DNA of 53,906 nt from Alphaproteobacteria bacterium (GTDB lineage: Bacteria > Pseudomonadota > Alphaproteobacteria > Sphingomonadales > Emcibacteraceae), in contig JAGREE010000047.1 of assembly GCA_020446675.1 (NCBI GenBank), positions 1 to 53,906 on the forward strand, given 5' to 3'. This document shows positions 26,907-36,308 of the stretch, one piece after another (position 1 is the first letter of the stretch; each line of letters opens with the position of its first letter). A program made the position numbers and the translations under genes. The notes under the pieces are model-generated. The model ran no database searches. It saw only the letters and a program-made list of their open reading frames with translations, and was not told the DNA's origin.

Positions 26907-26949
26907 AAAAAAAATGCCCGCATGACCAGGTTAGTCGCACGGGCATTTT
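26907..26949 (-). terminator. Rho-independent terminator after pal
   Basis: AAAATGCCCG (26911-26920) pairs perfectly with CGGGCATTTT (26940-26949) around a 19-base loop that can fold further. On the minus strand the stem leads into a run of eight U (26914-26907). It sits 17 bases after the pal stop and 31 bases before the cpoB start. Confidence 0.85.
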
Positions 26950-26965
26950 CTCAATTACGATAAAA

Positions 26966-27487
26966 TTAATTTACGCGTGTTTTTCCGCGACGGTTTTCCG
27001 CATCGACTGTGCTGATTGGGCGTTCTTTCCCATAGCTGACAGTACGGATACGTGAGGCACTTACCCCCATCGCAACGAGGTAGTTTTTAACCGCATTGGC
27101 ACGACGATCACCAAGTGCAATGTTATATTCACGGGTACCGCGCTCGTCACAGTGACCTTCGATAATAACATTAACAGAAGGGTTGGCTTTCATCCAGTTA
27201 GCCTGCGCCTGCAGAATGTTACGGGCTGTTGCATCAATATCATAACGGTCAAAAGCGAAATGAACCAATGAAGCGTCCATTCCACCGCCCATCACTTGAC
27301 TTTCAAGATATACCTGAGTTGTGGTATCCACAGGTGCCGGTGTTGGTGCTGGTTGCTGGGTTTGTTGTGGTGCTGGCTCAGGAGGAGGTGTATTGTCCAT
27401 TGTATCACTCCCCGAATTCGCACATGCACTTAAAACCAGTGCTGCCCCGGCCATAATTAATAATTTTGCATAAAATTTATTTAGCAT
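26966..27487 (-). CDS. pal: Pal peptidoglycan-associated outer-membrane lipoprotein
   Basis: Pal anchors the outer membrane to peptidoglycan and is concentrated at the division site by TolQRAB. The 173-residue precursor has a lipobox (LVLSAC, Cys at about 22), a Pro/Gln/Thr-rich tether, and an OmpA-like domain with [34 protein letters not shown] and VSYGKERP. The C-terminus is odd: after KERPI only about 14 residues follow ([15 protein letters not shown]). The usual Pal end has a longer acidic segment before NRRA. The reading frame is clean, so this looks like a natural short variant. The gene is separated from tolB by 217 bases and has its own candidate promoter. Confidence 0.94.
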   Translation of the reverse strand: MLNKFYAKLLIMAGAALVLSACANSGSDTMDNTPPPEPAPQQTQQPAPTPAPVDTTTQVYLESQVMGGGMDASLVHFAFDRYDIDATARNILQAQANWMKANPSVNVIIEGHCDERGTREYNIALGDRRANAVKNYLVAMGVSASRIRTVSYGKERPISTVDAENRRGKTRVN

Positions 27488-27602
27488 TTAGTGATCCTTC
27501 ACATATTTATCTTTTTATTTTTTCCTAAAACTACTGTCATTCCCCATAAGAACTGACAAACGTATCCAATCATACATTCTTTTGGCCTACATAATCACAT
27601 CG

Positions 27603-27631
27603 ACTATAAACGTAGATTAAAGAGGAATCAA
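27603..27631 (-). promoter_or_regulatory. Predicted promoter for pal
   Basis: TTGATT (27631-27626) and TATAGT (27608-27603) with a 17-base spacer give a 5' leader of roughly 110 bases before the pal ATG. Two near-identical 14-base direct repeats lie just upstream of the -35. Confidence 0.55.
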
Positions 27632-27636
27632 GCAAC

Positions 27637-27672
27637 AATACTAGCTATTTAGCGGTATAATACTAACTATTT
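27637..27672. repeat. Tandem 14-bp direct repeat upstream of the pal promoter
   Basis: AATACTAGCTATTT (27637-27650) and AATACTAACTATTT (27659-27672) differ at one base and repeat with a 22-bp period, about two helical turns. Relative to the predicted pal start they cover about -41 to -76, the usual place for tandem activator sites. Confidence 0.6.
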
Positions 27673-27704
27673 GTTAATATTATCACCAATTCATTATCAT
27701 TCCC

Positions 27705-29093
27705 TTAACGTCTATCCAATAATGGTGACCAGGCAGGGTCCGATCCATCAAGAGGAGTGAGGACCTGTCTTTCATTATATCCCGTCAGATCGATCGACCA
27801 TAACTGGGTTTCGCCGCCACCGCCCTTGTTATCATAAGGATATTTCCGATAGTACATGATGACCCGACCATTTGGTGACCATGTCGGTCCTTCTTCAAAA
27901 TAACTTTCGGTTAAAATACGTTCACCGGATCCGTCCGGACGAATGACCCCAATATAAAATTTGCCGCCCGTCTGTTTGGTAAACGCAATCAGGTCACCAC
28001 GGGGAGACCAGACAGGTGTTGAATAAAGGCCCTGACCAAAAGTAATTCTTTTAATGTTGCCGCCATCTGCATCCATCACATAAAGCTGCGGGGAGCCCCC
28101 ACGGTCAGATGTAAATGTAATATAGCGCCCAAAGGGAGAATAACTCGGACTTGTATCAATTGCCGAGTTTGTCGTTAGCTGTTTAATCCTGCGTGTGGCA
28201 AGCTCCATAACAAAAATATCGGTATTGCCATGCTCAGCTTTTGACATAATGACATTTTTACCGTCAGGTGAAAAACGTGGTGCGAATGTCATCCCTCTGA
28301 ATTCACCCAACATTTCTGATTTGCCGGTATTGATATTAAAAAGATATACCCGCGGCGTATCGTTGTAATAGGAAAGATAAGTAATTTCCTGTGATGTTGG
28401 CGAGAAACGTGGGTTCAGAACCATAAATGAACCGTCCGTCATGAATTGATGGTTATAACCATCCTGATCCATAATCGCGAGACGCTTAATACGGTTTAGG
28501 TAAGGGCCACTTTCTGAAATATATACAATCCGGGTGTCAAAATATCCTTCTTCCCCAGTAAGTCTCTTATAAATGGCGTCTGATATTTTATGAGCAACGC
28601 GGCGCCAGCTTTGTGGGGAACCAGTTAGCGCCAACCCGGCCATTTGTGATCCTGCCAGAACATCCCAGAGCCTGAATTCAACACGCAGCTGGCCATCTTC
28701 CCGCAGGATGGTCGCCCCTGTTACAAGTGCCTGGGCCCCAACAGCGCGCCAGTTGGCAAACTGTGGCGCGGCCGTCGCGTTATCAGAATTAATAAATGCG
28801 CGTGGATCAATTGCGTTAAAAAGACCTGAACGTTCAAGATCAGCGGTTACAACCTGGGAAATCTGCTTGCCGATTTCCATTACAGAACCAGCTGTTGTCA
28901 TTTGCGCACCACTTCCGGAAAGCGGTGTAACAGCAATTGGGAGCGGCTGAACATTGCCGCGCGTGATATCAATTTCTATCACCGCATTTGCCGATACAGT
29001 CGCAGAAACCAACCCAATAACAGATACCAACAAAATCTTAAACAAATTCACTTTCATTCTCCCAAATGTCTCTATCGTTTCTCGTTTTCTCAT
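27705..29093 (-). CDS. tolB: TolB periplasmic beta-propeller protein
   Basis: TolB binds Pal in the periplasm and is displaced through TolA during constriction. The 462-residue precursor has a signal sequence ([23 protein letters not shown]), an N-terminal alpha/beta domain, and a six-bladed propeller of WD40-like repeats recognisable as repeated [37 protein letters not shown] and [11 protein letters not shown] units. The start at 29093 overlaps the tolA stop by one base (TAATG) and has AGGA 11 bases upstream. An ATG at 29057 would give a more compact signal peptide, but its GGGAG lies only one base before the ATG. Either is possible. Confidence 0.94.
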   Translation of the reverse strand: MRKRETIETFGRMKVNLFKILLVSVIGLVSATVSANAVIEIDITRGNVQPLPIAVTPLSGSGAQMTTAGSVMEIGKQISQVVTADLERSGLFNAIDPRAFINSDNATAAPQFANWRAVGAQALVTGATILREDGQLRVEFRLWDVLAGSQMAGLALTGSPQSWRRVAHKISDAIYKRLTGEEGYFDTRIVYISESGPYLNRIKRLAIMDQDGYNHQFMTDGSFMVLNPRFSPTSQEITYLSYYNDTPRVYLFNINTGKSEMLGEFRGMTFAPRFSPDGKNVIMSKAEHGNTDIFVMELATRRIKQLTTNSAIDTSPSYSPFGRYITFTSDRGGSPQLYVMDADGGNIKRITFGQGLYSTPVWSPRGDLIAFTKQTGGKFYIGVIRPDGSGERILTESYFEEGPTWSPNGRVIMYYRKYPYDNKGGGGETQLWSIDLTGYNERQVLTPLDGSDPAWSPLLDRR

Positions 29094-29902
29094 TATGAAA
29101 TCATTCCTGAAGGATCAAAATTCAGAATGACTTCCCGCCATTGATCATACATTGTTTTTGGCAATTTTAAATCACTATAAGGCGCACACATTCTTACGGC
29201 CCGAAGTGCACTATCCGCAGCAACCTTCATCGCCCCTGTCATTCTGACATAATCATCGGCCACAGGCGGCCTTGCCAGATTGCCATCCAAGGTCAAATAC
29301 ATATAGACCTTGACCCTAAGGCTTCCGGCATCAAGAGCCCCTGATGGAGGGTTCCAGCATTGCTCTTCAATTTTTTTCTGAATAGCGGCACTGATGCTCA
29401 TAGTCTGACGCTGAACATCAAGCGACGTTGCTTTCTGTTCCTGTTGGCCAAATTTTTCAGCAAGCCTGTCTGTAATATTTTCCTGCTCCGGCACCTTGTT
29501 AAGTAGCTGTGCAATCCTGTCTGCATCATACCTGCTGGGCGGTTTCGGCTTGGACCGCTGGGCAACCTGTGGTGGTTCAGCTTTTTTCTCAGGCGGTTTT
29601 GGTTTTACAGCCGGCTTTTTTGCCTCTTCCGGCAAAGGCATTGATGATTGCATTATAGGCGGCGGAGGTGGTAATTCGGCTTGACGCTCAGGTAGTTTCT
29701 TGGGCGGTTCAGGCTTTTCTTTCTGCGGTTCCGGCAATTTTGCAATTTCCATGGTTTTGGTTTCTTCGTCAAATGGTAATATTTCAACCGGAATGATTAC
29801 CATTTCTGAATCTTCCACACTGTCAAACAAAGCAATATCCATAGCCGCTATAATTAAAAAAGCGGCGTGGAAAATTCCCGATATGATAAGTGCGTTTCTC
29901 AT
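29093..29902 (-). CDS. tolA: TolA-type energy-transducing bridge protein
   Basis: TolA spans the periplasm from the TolQR motor to TolB/Pal. The 269-residue protein has one N-terminal transmembrane helix ([20 protein letters not shown]), then a long Pro/Lys/Glu-rich stretch (about 55-125) in place of the Ala-rich helix of E. coli TolA. A C-terminal globular TonB/TolA-like domain carries [20 protein letters not shown] and [10 protein letters not shown], which hold two cysteines likely to form a disulfide. The assignment rests on the position between tolR and tolB as well as on this layout. Confidence 0.88.
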   Translation of the reverse strand: MRNALIISGIFHAAFLIIAAMDIALFDSVEDSEMVIIPVEILPFDEETKTMEIAKLPEPQKEKPEPPKKLPERQAELPPPPPIMQSSMPLPEEAKKPAVKPKPPEKKAEPPQVAQRSKPKPPSRYDADRIAQLLNKVPEQENITDRLAEKFGQQEQKATSLDVQRQTMSISAAIQKKIEEQCWNPPSGALDAGSLRVKVYMYLTLDGNLARPPVADDYVRMTGAMKVAADSALRAVRMCAPYSDLKLPKTMYDQWREVILNFDPSGMIS

Positions 29903-29920
29903 TTACTTTAAAACTCAAAA

Positions 29921-30352
29921 TTACCGTGGTGGATCGGTTACCATCGCGACCCGTGAAAAACCGTTCCCGTTTAACATTCCAATGACTTCCATTACCCGCC
30001 CGTAACTGACGCCCTTATCCCCATGCACATAAATGCGGTCTTCCTTACGATTTTCAAAAATCACGCTAATGCGGGCAACCATCTGGTTGAGTTCCACCTG
30101 CTCATCCTGAAGATAAATTTTACCTTCCTTATCAATGGTAATGGACAGCGGTGTATCATTTTCCGGCAGATTGTTTGCGCGTGAATTCGGAAGATCAATC
30201 GGCACGCCAACAGTAAGCAAAGGCGCTGCAACCATAAAAACCACGAGCAGCACAAGCATAACATCAACAAACGGTGTTACGTTAATATCGCTCATTTGCT
30301 TATATCGTTTTGTTCGTCCCATCTGGCGTCCGCCACCACCATGCATCTGCAT
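29921..30352 (-). CDS. tolR: TolR ExbD-like motor subunit
   Basis: TolR forms the proton-driven stator rotor pair with TolQ in the inner membrane. The protein has a cytoplasmic N-terminus ([20 protein letters not shown]) with the ion-channel Asp in FVDVML within the single transmembrane helix, then a periplasmic domain ending near [20 protein letters not shown]. The frame is open to 30463, inside tolQ. The ATG at 30352 is preferred because it lies 4 bases after the tolQ stop and has AGGA 8 bases upstream, giving 143 residues, the usual TolR length. Confidence 0.94.
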   Translation of the reverse strand: MQMHGGGGRQMGRTKRYKQMSDINVTPFVDVMLVLLVVFMVAAPLLTVGVPIDLPNSRANNLPENDTPLSITIDKEGKIYLQDEQVELNQMVARISVIFENRKEDRIYVHGDKGVSYGRVMEVIGMLNGNGFSRVAMVTDPPR

Positions 30353-30356
30353 AAGC

Positions 30357-31091
30357 TTAATCCTCATCCATCTGGCGTGAGAGTATTGTGCCAAATTCTT
30401 CAGCGAAGCTCTCAAGCCTATTGGCATATCGGCCCAGATCCGCCGAAAGTACGTTATAGGCAACCACTGCCGGGATCGCCGCTACAAGGCCCATGGCCGT
30501 TGCCGCCAACGCCTCTGCGATACCGGGGGCCACGACCGCCAGCGACGAATTATTCGACGAGGCTATTGACTGAAAGCTGTTCATAATACCCCATACAGTT
30601 CCAAACAGACCAACGAATGGTGCTGTGGAGCCAACCGTGGCCAGCACACTTAAATAATGCTCAAGTCTTTCCATTTCCCGGCTGACTGTAACTTGCATGA
30701 CACGGTAAATTCTTTCCTGGGCACCCATGGCAATTCTGCCGGTACTTGCTATGGAAGACCTTTGCCATTCACGCATTGCCGCAACAAATAGCATAGCAAG
30801 CGGATGATCGGCAGCATGACGTGTTCTTTCATAAAGGTCTTCAAGGCTGTTTCCTGACCAGAATTCACTTTCAAATTCATCTGCTCTTTCATGAACTTTC
30901 CGTAATCTTCTGTATTTGTCATAAATTATTGCCCAACACCAAACCGATGCTGCAAGCAAAATCAGCATAACGACCTGAACTGTAAAGTTTGCCTGCCAAA
31001 ACATGCCGAAAAATGAAAAATCCGGCGAAGTACCACCTAAGTCAATTGCCTCTACCGCCTCTACTGCACTTTGTGCCACGTCTTGTGCCAT
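30357..31091 (-). CDS. tolQ: TolQ inner-membrane motor subunit
   Basis: MotA/TolQ/ExbB family channel protein that converts the proton gradient into force for Tol-Pal. The 244-residue protein shows a first transmembrane helix ([20 protein letters not shown]), a large cytoplasmic loop, and two further helices. Helix 2 is in [20 protein letters not shown] and VWGIMNSF, and helix 3 in [20 protein letters not shown]. These are the conserved channel-lining segments. The Shine-Dalgarno AGGGA supports the ATG. It follows ybgC by 38 bases in the standard ybgC-tolQRAB order. Confidence 0.96.
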   Translation of the reverse strand: MAQDVAQSAVEAVEAIDLGGTSPDFSFFGMFWQANFTVQVVMLILLAASVWCWAIIYDKYRRLRKVHERADEFESEFWSGNSLEDLYERTRHAADHPLAMLFVAAMREWQRSSIASTGRIAMGAQERIYRVMQVTVSREMERLEHYLSVLATVGSTAPFVGLFGTVWGIMNSFQSIASSNNSSLAVVAPGIAEALAATAMGLVAAIPAVVAYNVLSADLGRYANRLESFAEEFGTILSRQMDED

Positions 31092-31129
31092 TCCTATGTC
31101 CCTAAAAAAACTTCAAGTTGTTAAATTTA

Positions 31130-31567
31130 TTATTCAAATCTTTCTGCAATTGCCATAGGCAATCTTTTTGGTTTTCCGTCTTTGCCGATTGCGGCAATTT
31201 TTATAATTCCCAAAACCAGTTCTTCTTCATTTTTAGTGATAATTTGTCTGATAACGATGCTGGCACCGCCGCGGTCAATGATTTCGCTCCTCACAATCAA
31301 ACTATCATCAAATCGAGCTGGTTTTTTAAAATCAATTTCCGCTCTTTTTACTACAAAACTGACATCTTCCGGGTTGTTATAATCTAACATCCCTTTTTGA
31401 TCAATACCAAGAACCCTTAGCATCTCGGTGCGTGCACGCTCCATGAATTTAAGGTAATTGGCATAATAAACCACTCCGCCGACATCAGTATCTTCGTAAT
31501 AAATACGTAGCGGAAAATAATGTATATTTTCTTTAATAGTTCCAGAATGTGGCAAAATTTCAGTCAT
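31130..31567 (-). CDS. ybgC: YbgC acyl-CoA thioesterase of the Tol-Pal cluster
   Basis: A 145-residue hotdog-fold thioesterase. YbgC hydrolyses acyl-CoA or acyl-ACP thioesters at the inner membrane and is genetically tied to Tol-Pal. The active-site block is YYEDTDVGGVVYYANYLKFM (Asp in DTD), followed by FVVKRAEIDFKKPARFDD and the core strand ASIVIRQIITKNEEELV. It starts 2 bases after the ruvB stop and leads into tolQ, so the ruv and tol genes may share a transcript. Confidence 0.93.
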   Translation of the reverse strand: MTEILPHSGTIKENIHYFPLRIYYEDTDVGGVVYYANYLKFMERARTEMLRVLGIDQKGMLDYNNPEDVSFVVKRAEIDFKKPARFDDSLIVRSEIIDRGGASIVIRQIITKNEEELVLGIIKIAAIGKDGKPKRLPMAIAERFE

Positions 31568-31569
31568 TT

Positions 31570-32619
31570 TTACTTTTTTGTCTCATTTTCGAGCAGGTTA
31601 AGCTGGGCAGCCTCAAAATTCTTCGGCGCTTTTAGACCAATATGGTCAAATGCCTGAAGGGAAAGCATGCGGCCTCTTGGCGTCCTCTGGACGAGCCCCA
31701 ATTGCATCAGATAAGGTTCAATAATGTCCTCAATAGCATCCCTTGGCTCACTTAATGCGGCTGCTAGAGTTTCAATACCTACCGGTCCGCCGCCATAATG
31801 TTCACCAATGCATTTCATATATTTATGGTCCATGGCATCAAGGCCGCGTTTATCCACCTCAAGTCTTTTTAGGGCACTATCGGCAATTTCCGCGGTGATC
31901 GGCCCGCTGCCCGCCACAAGGGCAAAATCACTGACCCGCCTTAGTAATCTGCCGGCAATTCGTGGTGTTCCACGTGCACGTTTGGCAATTTCAAGGGCCC
32001 CATCCCTGGTCATTTCAACACCAAGCACACGGGCTGCCCGGCTTACGATCTTTTCAAGATCTTCCGGTTCATAAAAATTTAGCCGTGTCGGGATACCAAA
32101 ACGATCCCGAAGTGGAGTTGTCAGCAACCCTGAGCGCGTCGTAGCCCCAACCAGCGTAAAGGGTGGCAGATCTATCCTTACCGACCTTGCAGCCGGACCT
32201 TCCCCAATAATCAGATCAAGATGAAAATCCTCCATCGCCGGATATAAGATTTCTTCTACTGCCGGGTTAAGTCGATGAATTTCGTCAATAAAAAGAATAT
32301 CATTTTCTTCAAGGTTGGTCAGAAGGGCCGCCAGGTCACCAGATTTTGAAATCACCGGCCCTGCTGTCGCCCGAAAATTAACCCCGAGTTCTCTTGCCAT
32401 TATCTGTGCGAGAGTGGTTTTGCCAAGGCCGGGAGGACCGAAAAAAAGCACATGATCAAGGGACTTACCTCTGGCTTTTGCCGCCTCGATAAACACTTTT
32501 AAATTATCACAGGCTTTACGCTGTCCGATAAATTCAGCCAGAGTTGCAGGACGAAGGGATGCCTCAAAATCACCATCCATTTTTTCGCTACTGATGATGC
32601 GGTCTTCCTGATCGGTCAT
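31570..32619 (-). CDS. ruvB: RuvB Holliday-junction branch-migration ATPase
   Basis: Hexameric AAA+ motor that drives branch migration with RuvA. The 349-residue protein has Walker [16 protein letters not shown], Walker [13 protein letters not shown], sensor 1 [11 protein letters not shown] with the arginine-finger region [16 protein letters not shown], and a C-terminal winged-helix domain ([18 protein letters not shown]). The ATG overlaps the ruvA stop (ATGA) and has AAGGAG upstream. Confidence 0.98.
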   Translation of the reverse strand: MTDQEDRIISSEKMDGDFEASLRPATLAEFIGQRKACDNLKVFIEAAKARGKSLDHVLFFGPPGLGKTTLAQIMARELGVNFRATAGPVISKSGDLAALLTNLEENDILFIDEIHRLNPAVEEILYPAMEDFHLDLIIGEGPAARSVRIDLPPFTLVGATTRSGLLTTPLRDRFGIPTRLNFYEPEDLEKIVSRAARVLGVEMTRDGALEIAKRARGTPRIAGRLLRRVSDFALVAGSGPITAEIADSALKRLEVDKRGLDAMDHKYMKCIGEHYGGGPVGIETLAAALSEPRDAIEDIIEPYLMQLGLVQRTPRGRMLSLQAFDHIGLKAPKNFEAAQLNLLENETKK

Positions 32620-33215
32620 TTAGACAGCTCCTTTAATCCAAGTCTGATGAGTGTCTGGACATCATCATCCGCCCCGTCACTTAATACTTTTGATACGGCG
32701 CGGTATGCTTCCGCCTGTTTATATCCCAGATTGGAAAGAGCGGATACCGCATCAGAAATTGCCGTTTGCTTATGGGGTATGCCGCCTGCTGACTTAATGG
32801 GCAATACAGCAAATTTAGCGACTTTGTCTTTTAATTCATTGACGATACGGGTCGCCAGTTTGGGGCCGACACCTGCGGCCTGGCCTACAACTGTTTTATC
32901 CTGCGCCGCAATTGAGTTTGATAGCTCATCCGGTCCGGCTACAGACAATATGGCCAATGCTACTTTTGCACCAACCCCCTGAACGGTTTGTACCAGCCTG
33001 AACCAGTCGCGCTCCAGCTCGGTAGAGAAACCATATAAATGGAAATGATCTTCACGAATATGGGTTTCAATATGCAGGGTTACTTCCTGCCCGACTGTGT
33101 TCAAATTATTAAGCGTTTTTGATGAACAAAAAACATGATACCCAACTCCGCCAACATCAATTATACACCAGTCTTCCCCATAACTATCGAGCACTCCCCT
33201 CAACTTGGCTATCAT
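32616..33215 (-). CDS. ruvA: RuvA Holliday-junction binding protein
   Basis: RuvA tetramers hold the four-way junction and load RuvB. The 199-residue protein has an N-terminal OB-fold ([12 protein letters not shown]...[12 protein letters not shown] region), a helix-hairpin-helix domain with [13 protein letters not shown] and [17 protein letters not shown], and a C-terminal RuvB-contacting helix domain ([20 protein letters not shown]). It starts with ATG overlapping the ruvC stop (ATGA) and overlaps ruvB by four bases, showing tight coupling of ruvC-ruvA-ruvB. Confidence 0.97.
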   Translation of the reverse strand: MIAKLRGVLDSYGEDWCIIDVGGVGYHVFCSSKTLNNLNTVGQEVTLHIETHIREDHFHLYGFSTELERDWFRLVQTVQGVGAKVALAILSVAGPDELSNSIAAQDKTVVGQAAGVGPKLATRIVNELKDKVAKFAVLPIKSAGGIPHKQTAISDAVSALSNLGYKQAEAYRAVSKVLSDGADDDVQTLIRLGLKELSK

Positions 33216-33778
33216 GACCTTGCCCCTTTGATTATAATCTGGGCACCACCAGTTTTCAGATTTTCTTTACGCATTGCTTCGGCAAGCCTCCCATGCGCAC
33301 CACCGCTATGCGCATGACAAATGGCCACTGCCAGTGCATCGCCGGCATCTTCACCGTTTATTTTTACCCCCGGCAATAAAATTCCGAGCATAGCCGTTAC
33401 CTGTTCTTTGCCTGCATGGCCTGACCCCACAACTGTTTTTTTTATATGGTTTGGTGAATATTCGGACACCGGGATACCGGCCATAGCCGGTACCAGAAGT
33501 GATATACCTCTTGCCTGACCGAGTTTTAAGGTTGAATTTGGATTTTTATTTACGAACGTTTCCTCCACGGCTGCAGATACAGGTTGCCAGTCCGTAATGA
33601 CCTGTCCAAGACCGTCGTAAAGCTGAACCAGCCTCTCCGCGAGTGAAAGACTGTTGTCAGTTTTAATGATACCATTTGCAACATGGCTTAAGCGTGATCC
33701 TTCAACGTCAATAATACCCCAGCCGGTTTTTCTTAGACCAGGATCGAACCCCACCAATCGTTGCCGACTATTGATCAC
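33212..33778 (-). CDS. ruvC: RuvC Holliday-junction endonuclease
   Basis: A dimeric nuclease that cuts junctions symmetrically. The 188-residue protein has the metal-binding residues of the RNase H fold: the first Asp in [14 protein letters not shown], Glu in [12 protein letters not shown], and the C-terminal pair in [15 protein letters not shown]. The start is GTG overlapping the yebC stop (GTGA), with GGAG 11 bases upstream. It is the first of three overlapping ruv genes. The C-terminal tail is basic ([20 protein letters not shown]), as usual for DNA contact. Confidence 0.97.
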   Translation of the reverse strand: MINSRQRLVGFDPGLRKTGWGIIDVEGSRLSHVANGIIKTDNSLSLAERLVQLYDGLGQVITDWQPVSAAVEETFVNKNPNSTLKLGQARGISLLVPAMAGIPVSEYSPNHIKKTVVGSGHAGKEQVTAMLGILLPGVKINGEDAGDALAVAICHAHSGGAHGRLAEAMRKENLKTGGAQIIIKGARS

Positions 33779-34524
33779 GCGTCGAGCTGCTCCATTATAT
33801 CATCAGGAATTTCATAATTTCCATAAACATCCTGAACATCATCAAGATCTTCAAGGGCATCAATCATTTTCATCAGTCTTGTTGCATCTTCAAGACCAAG
33901 TTCAACTGTATTTTGCGCCTTCCAGACCAATTTAGTCGATTTTGCTTCGACGCCTGCTGCTTTTTCAAGTGCTGTTGAAACATTATTCAGCTCTTCCATA
34001 GCGCAGGTAATTTCATGGGTGCCATCTTCCGATTCAACATTATCTGCACCTGCTTCCAAGGCCATTACAAACATATCTTCTGCTGAAATGTCACTATCTT
34101 CAAAAATGATTTCCCCCACTTTGTCAAACTGGTAGGAAACACTACCATTTTCACCCATATTTCCACCATTTTTTGAGAAAGCCGTGCGGATATCGGTTGC
34201 CGCACGATTTCTGTTATCTGTAAGACTTTCTACAATAATTGCTGTACCGCCAGGGCCAAACCCTTCATAACGGATTTCATCATAATTATCACTATCGCCC
34301 CCTTGTGATTTATTGATAGCACGGGTGATATTGTCCTTTGGCATACTTTGTGTACGGGCATTCTGGACAGCAAGACGTAGCCGCGAATTTGAATCCGGAT
34401 CAGGACCGCCCATTTTTGCCGCAACTGTGATTTCTTTTGATAATTTACTGAATAGTGAGGAGCGCTTTTTGTCCTGCGCGCCTTTTCGGTACATAATATT
34501 TTTAAACTTGGAATGGCCTGCCAT
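33775..34524 (-). CDS. yebC: YebC/TACO1 family protein
   Basis: A 249-residue member of a universal family. Some members were called transcriptional regulators (PmpR), and recent work links the family to translation of difficult Pro-rich stretches. The N-terminus [20 protein letters not shown] is the family hallmark, followed by acidic domains ([28 protein letters not shown]). The gene heads ruvCAB, the common arrangement in proteobacteria. Two strong inverted repeats lie in the 100-base gap upstream. Confidence 0.96.
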   Translation of the reverse strand: MAGHSKFKNIMYRKGAQDKKRSSLFSKLSKEITVAAKMGGPDPDSNSRLRLAVQNARTQSMPKDNITRAINKSQGGDSDNYDEIRYEGFGPGGTAIIVESLTDNRNRAATDIRTAFSKNGGNMGENGSVSYQFDKVGEIIFEDSDISAEDMFVMALEAGADNVESEDGTHEITCAMEELNNVSTALEKAAGVEAKSTKLVWKAQNTVELGLEDATRLMKMIDALEDLDDVQDVYGNYEIPDDIMEQLDA

Positions 34525-34570
34525 TTTCTTCTCTCATATTGCCCCGAATTCGGGATTAAAACATCTTAAA

Positions 34571-34597
34571 TTGCTTTATAACCCCTTGATAAAGCAA
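34571..34597. repeat. Perfect 9-bp inverted repeat upstream of yebC
   Basis: TTGCTTTAT (34571-34579) and ATAAAGCAA (34589-34597) flank a 9-base spacer. A second palindrome, CCCGAATTCGGG (34543-34554), lies closer to the yebC ATG, and GCAAC-C-GTTGC overlaps the outer arm. No U-tract follows, so an operator or mRNA hairpin is more likely than a terminator for the upstream gene. Confidence 0.5.
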
Positions 34598-34624
34598 CCG
34601 TTGCAATTTGTGAATAACTTTTAG

Positions 34625-35440
34625 CTAAACTTCTGGAAAAGTTTCAATTAACCGAGCACCCATTCTGATCGGCTCAATTCTTTTGGCAAGACCTGTTTTG
34701 TCATCTGTTTCGACATATACACCACAAAGGGTAGCCGGGCCCAAAGCCGGAGAATAACGATCCCCACGCAGCTTTCTGGTAAACCGGCTGATCGGTTCTT
34801 TCTTATCCATACCAATAACACTGTTATAATCACCACACATACCTGCATCCGTCTGATAAGCTGTGCCGCCGTCAAATATCTGGGCATCCGCAGTTGGTAT
34901 GTGGCTGTGTGTTCCAACGACAAACGAAACCCGTCCATCCAGATAATGACCCATGGCCATTTTTTCCGATGTTGCCTCCGCATGAATATCAACTAATGTA
35001 AAATGGACCGATGAGCCAAGCTGGTGTCTTTTAAGTTCCTCATCAACAGCTCTAAAAGGATCATCAAGCGGGTCCATAAAGACCCGACCCATCACGTTTA
35101 TGACAAGAAGACGCCTACCCCTTTTATCTTCAATAACTGTTGACCCTTTGCCAGGCGTTCCTTCCGGATAATTAATCGGACGGATCAGGCGTGGTTCTGA
35201 GTTGATATAACTTTTAATGTCTTTCTGATCCCAAACATGATTGCCCGTCGAAATTACACTGACACCCAGATCAAATAGTTCCGATGCAATTTTTTCCGTA
35301 ATACCGAACCCGGCAGCTGAATTTTCACCATTGACTATTATGGCATCAGGTTTTAGCCGGTCTTTGATTTCGGGTAATTTTTCTGCGACAATATTGCGAC
35401 CACTTCGACCGATCAGATCACCAAGATATATAATTCTCAC
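34625..35440 (-). CDS. YmdB-like metallophosphoesterase (TIGR00282 family)
   Basis: A 271-residue calcineurin-like phosphoesterase with a dinuclear metal site: IYLGDLIGRSGR (Asp), IVNGENSAAGFG (Asn), VISTGNHVWDQ (Asn, His), VDIHAEATSEKMA (His) and VVGTHSHIPTADAQ (His, His). Bacillus YmdB, the best-studied relative, is a phosphodiesterase acting on cyclic nucleotides in vitro and affecting biofilm gene expression; the role in proteobacteria is unclear. It starts with GTG directly after the fau stop, with AGG about 9 bases upstream, so it is probably expressed from the 6S RNA-fau transcript. Confidence 0.88.
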   Translation of the reverse strand: MRIIYLGDLIGRSGRNIVAEKLPEIKDRLKPDAIIVNGENSAAGFGITEKIASELFDLGVSVISTGNHVWDQKDIKSYINSEPRLIRPINYPEGTPGKGSTVIEDKRGRRLLVINVMGRVFMDPLDDPFRAVDEELKRHQLGSSVHFTLVDIHAEATSEKMAMGHYLDGRVSFVVGTHSHIPTADAQIFDGGTAYQTDAGMCGDYNSVIGMDKKEPISRFTRKLRGDRYSPALGPATLCGVYVETDDKTGLAKRIEPIRMGARLIETFPEV

Positions 35441-36004
35441 TTATTTAAACCTGTATGTTGTTTTTTCGGTTATAACCATATCTAACGGCTGATCATAGCT
35501 TTCCGTTGGAACGCTATCAAGTTTTTGATCATCATAGGCAATTCCGATTGCAAATAGTTCCGGATTTTCATTTCTCAACTTTTCAAGCGTCCGATCATAA
35601 TAACCGCCCCCATAACCAAGACGAAACCCTTTATCATCAAAGGCAAGAAGCGGCACCAGCAACACATCCGGTGAGACATATACCCCCGTGGATTGTTTTG
35701 TACCAAAGGGACCATTATCAAGTGGGGCATATAAATCCCAGAAATTAAATTCAAGTGGTTCATTCTTCCCCCTGATTGTTGGAAGACACAAAGGAAACCG
35801 CGCCGCATGGAGAACCTTTAACACTGTTAAACAGTCAATTTCGTCATTAATAGGTATAAATCCTGAAATAGTTCTGATTACATCAAGTTCAGGCAGCATT
35901 ATGACCTTTGAGGCAATCATCCTCGCCGCCATTCCATTATCTTTGGCCCTGGCTTCTGACCTGCGGATTATTGAAGCCTTTCTTAATGAATTTTTATCGA
36001 ACAT
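35441..36004 (-). CDS. fau: 5-formyltetrahydrofolate cyclo-ligase
   Basis: ATP-dependent conversion of 5-formyl-THF to 5,10-methenyl-THF, which salvages the inhibitory formyl form of folate. The 187-residue protein has the N-terminal basic RKASIIRRSEARA region, ISGFIPINDEID, and the ATP/Mg signature DVLLVPLLAFDDKGFRLGYGGGYYDRTLE. The ATG at 36004 follows the 6S RNA 3' end by about 32 bases. In E. coli the orthologous gene (ygfA) is co-transcribed with ssrS in the same order. GGAAG lies 9 bases before the ATG. Confidence 0.93.
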   Translation of the reverse strand: MFDKNSLRKASIIRRSEARAKDNGMAARMIASKVIMLPELDVIRTISGFIPINDEIDCLTVLKVLHAARFPLCLPTIRGKNEPLEFNFWDLYAPLDNGPFGTKQSTGVYVSPDVLLVPLLAFDDKGFRLGYGGGYYDRTLEKLRNENPELFAIGIAYDDQKLDSVPTESYDQPLDMVITEKTTYRFK

Positions 36005-36036
36005 TTACCAGCACTTCCAGACAGCTTTAAATAAAG

Positions 36037-36196
36037 GTGCGGGACCGGTTTGCCGTGACTGTTATATATCCTCCAGAACCTAATACGTATAGGTGGGCGC
36101 CGCGATACCAAGGCCACGGCCATGACAGAGGCAGCTCCCAATGGAGAATTATCGCCCCGGGGATAAGTTAAGCCACTAACAAAACAGAACCCGCAC
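36037..36196 (-). ncRNA. ssrS: 6S RNA
   Basis: 6S RNA binds the housekeeping RNA polymerase holoenzyme by mimicking an open promoter, damping transcription in stationary phase. About 160 bases begin and end with perfectly complementary arms GTGCGGG (36196-36190) and CCCGCAC (36043-36037). Between them lie blocks I recognise from alphaproteobacterial 6S RNA: GGGGCGATAATTCTCC then GGGAGCTGCCTC on the 5' side, and CACCTATACGT then GGAGGATATATAAC on the 3' side, with a large central bubble between two stem regions. The gene sits directly upstream of fau, its conserved neighbour. Exact ends are set from the closing helix and may be off by a few bases. Confidence 0.93.
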
Positions 36197-36200
36197 TATA

Positions 36201-36229
36201 TATGTAAGGCTTCTTTTTGCTTAACTCAA
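36201..36229 (-). promoter_or_regulatory. Predicted promoter for 6S RNA
   Basis: TTGAGT (36229-36224) and TACATA (36206-36201) with a 17-base spacer lie immediately upstream of the RNA 5' end. The -10 to start distance is short, about 4-5 bases, so the true hexamer may be TTACAT one base upstream. A perfect TTGACA further up (36235-36230) is too far away to be the -35. Confidence 0.4.
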
Positions 36230-36308
36230 TGTCAAGATTGCATTATCGTGTAATTTAACATAAAAGTTTAGCTAATTTTTATAAATTAAGTATTGATTAT
36301 CGTAAAAA

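Noticed and set aside
26966..27010. Frameshift at the end of pal
   Set aside because: The frame is uninterrupted, ends right before a good terminator, and keeps the NRR element; a short natural variant is simpler.
36230..36235. Perfect TTGACA upstream of 6S RNA as its -35
   Set aside because: The distance to the TACATA -10 is 23 bases, too long for a working promoter; the neighbouring TTGAGT at 17 bases fits better.
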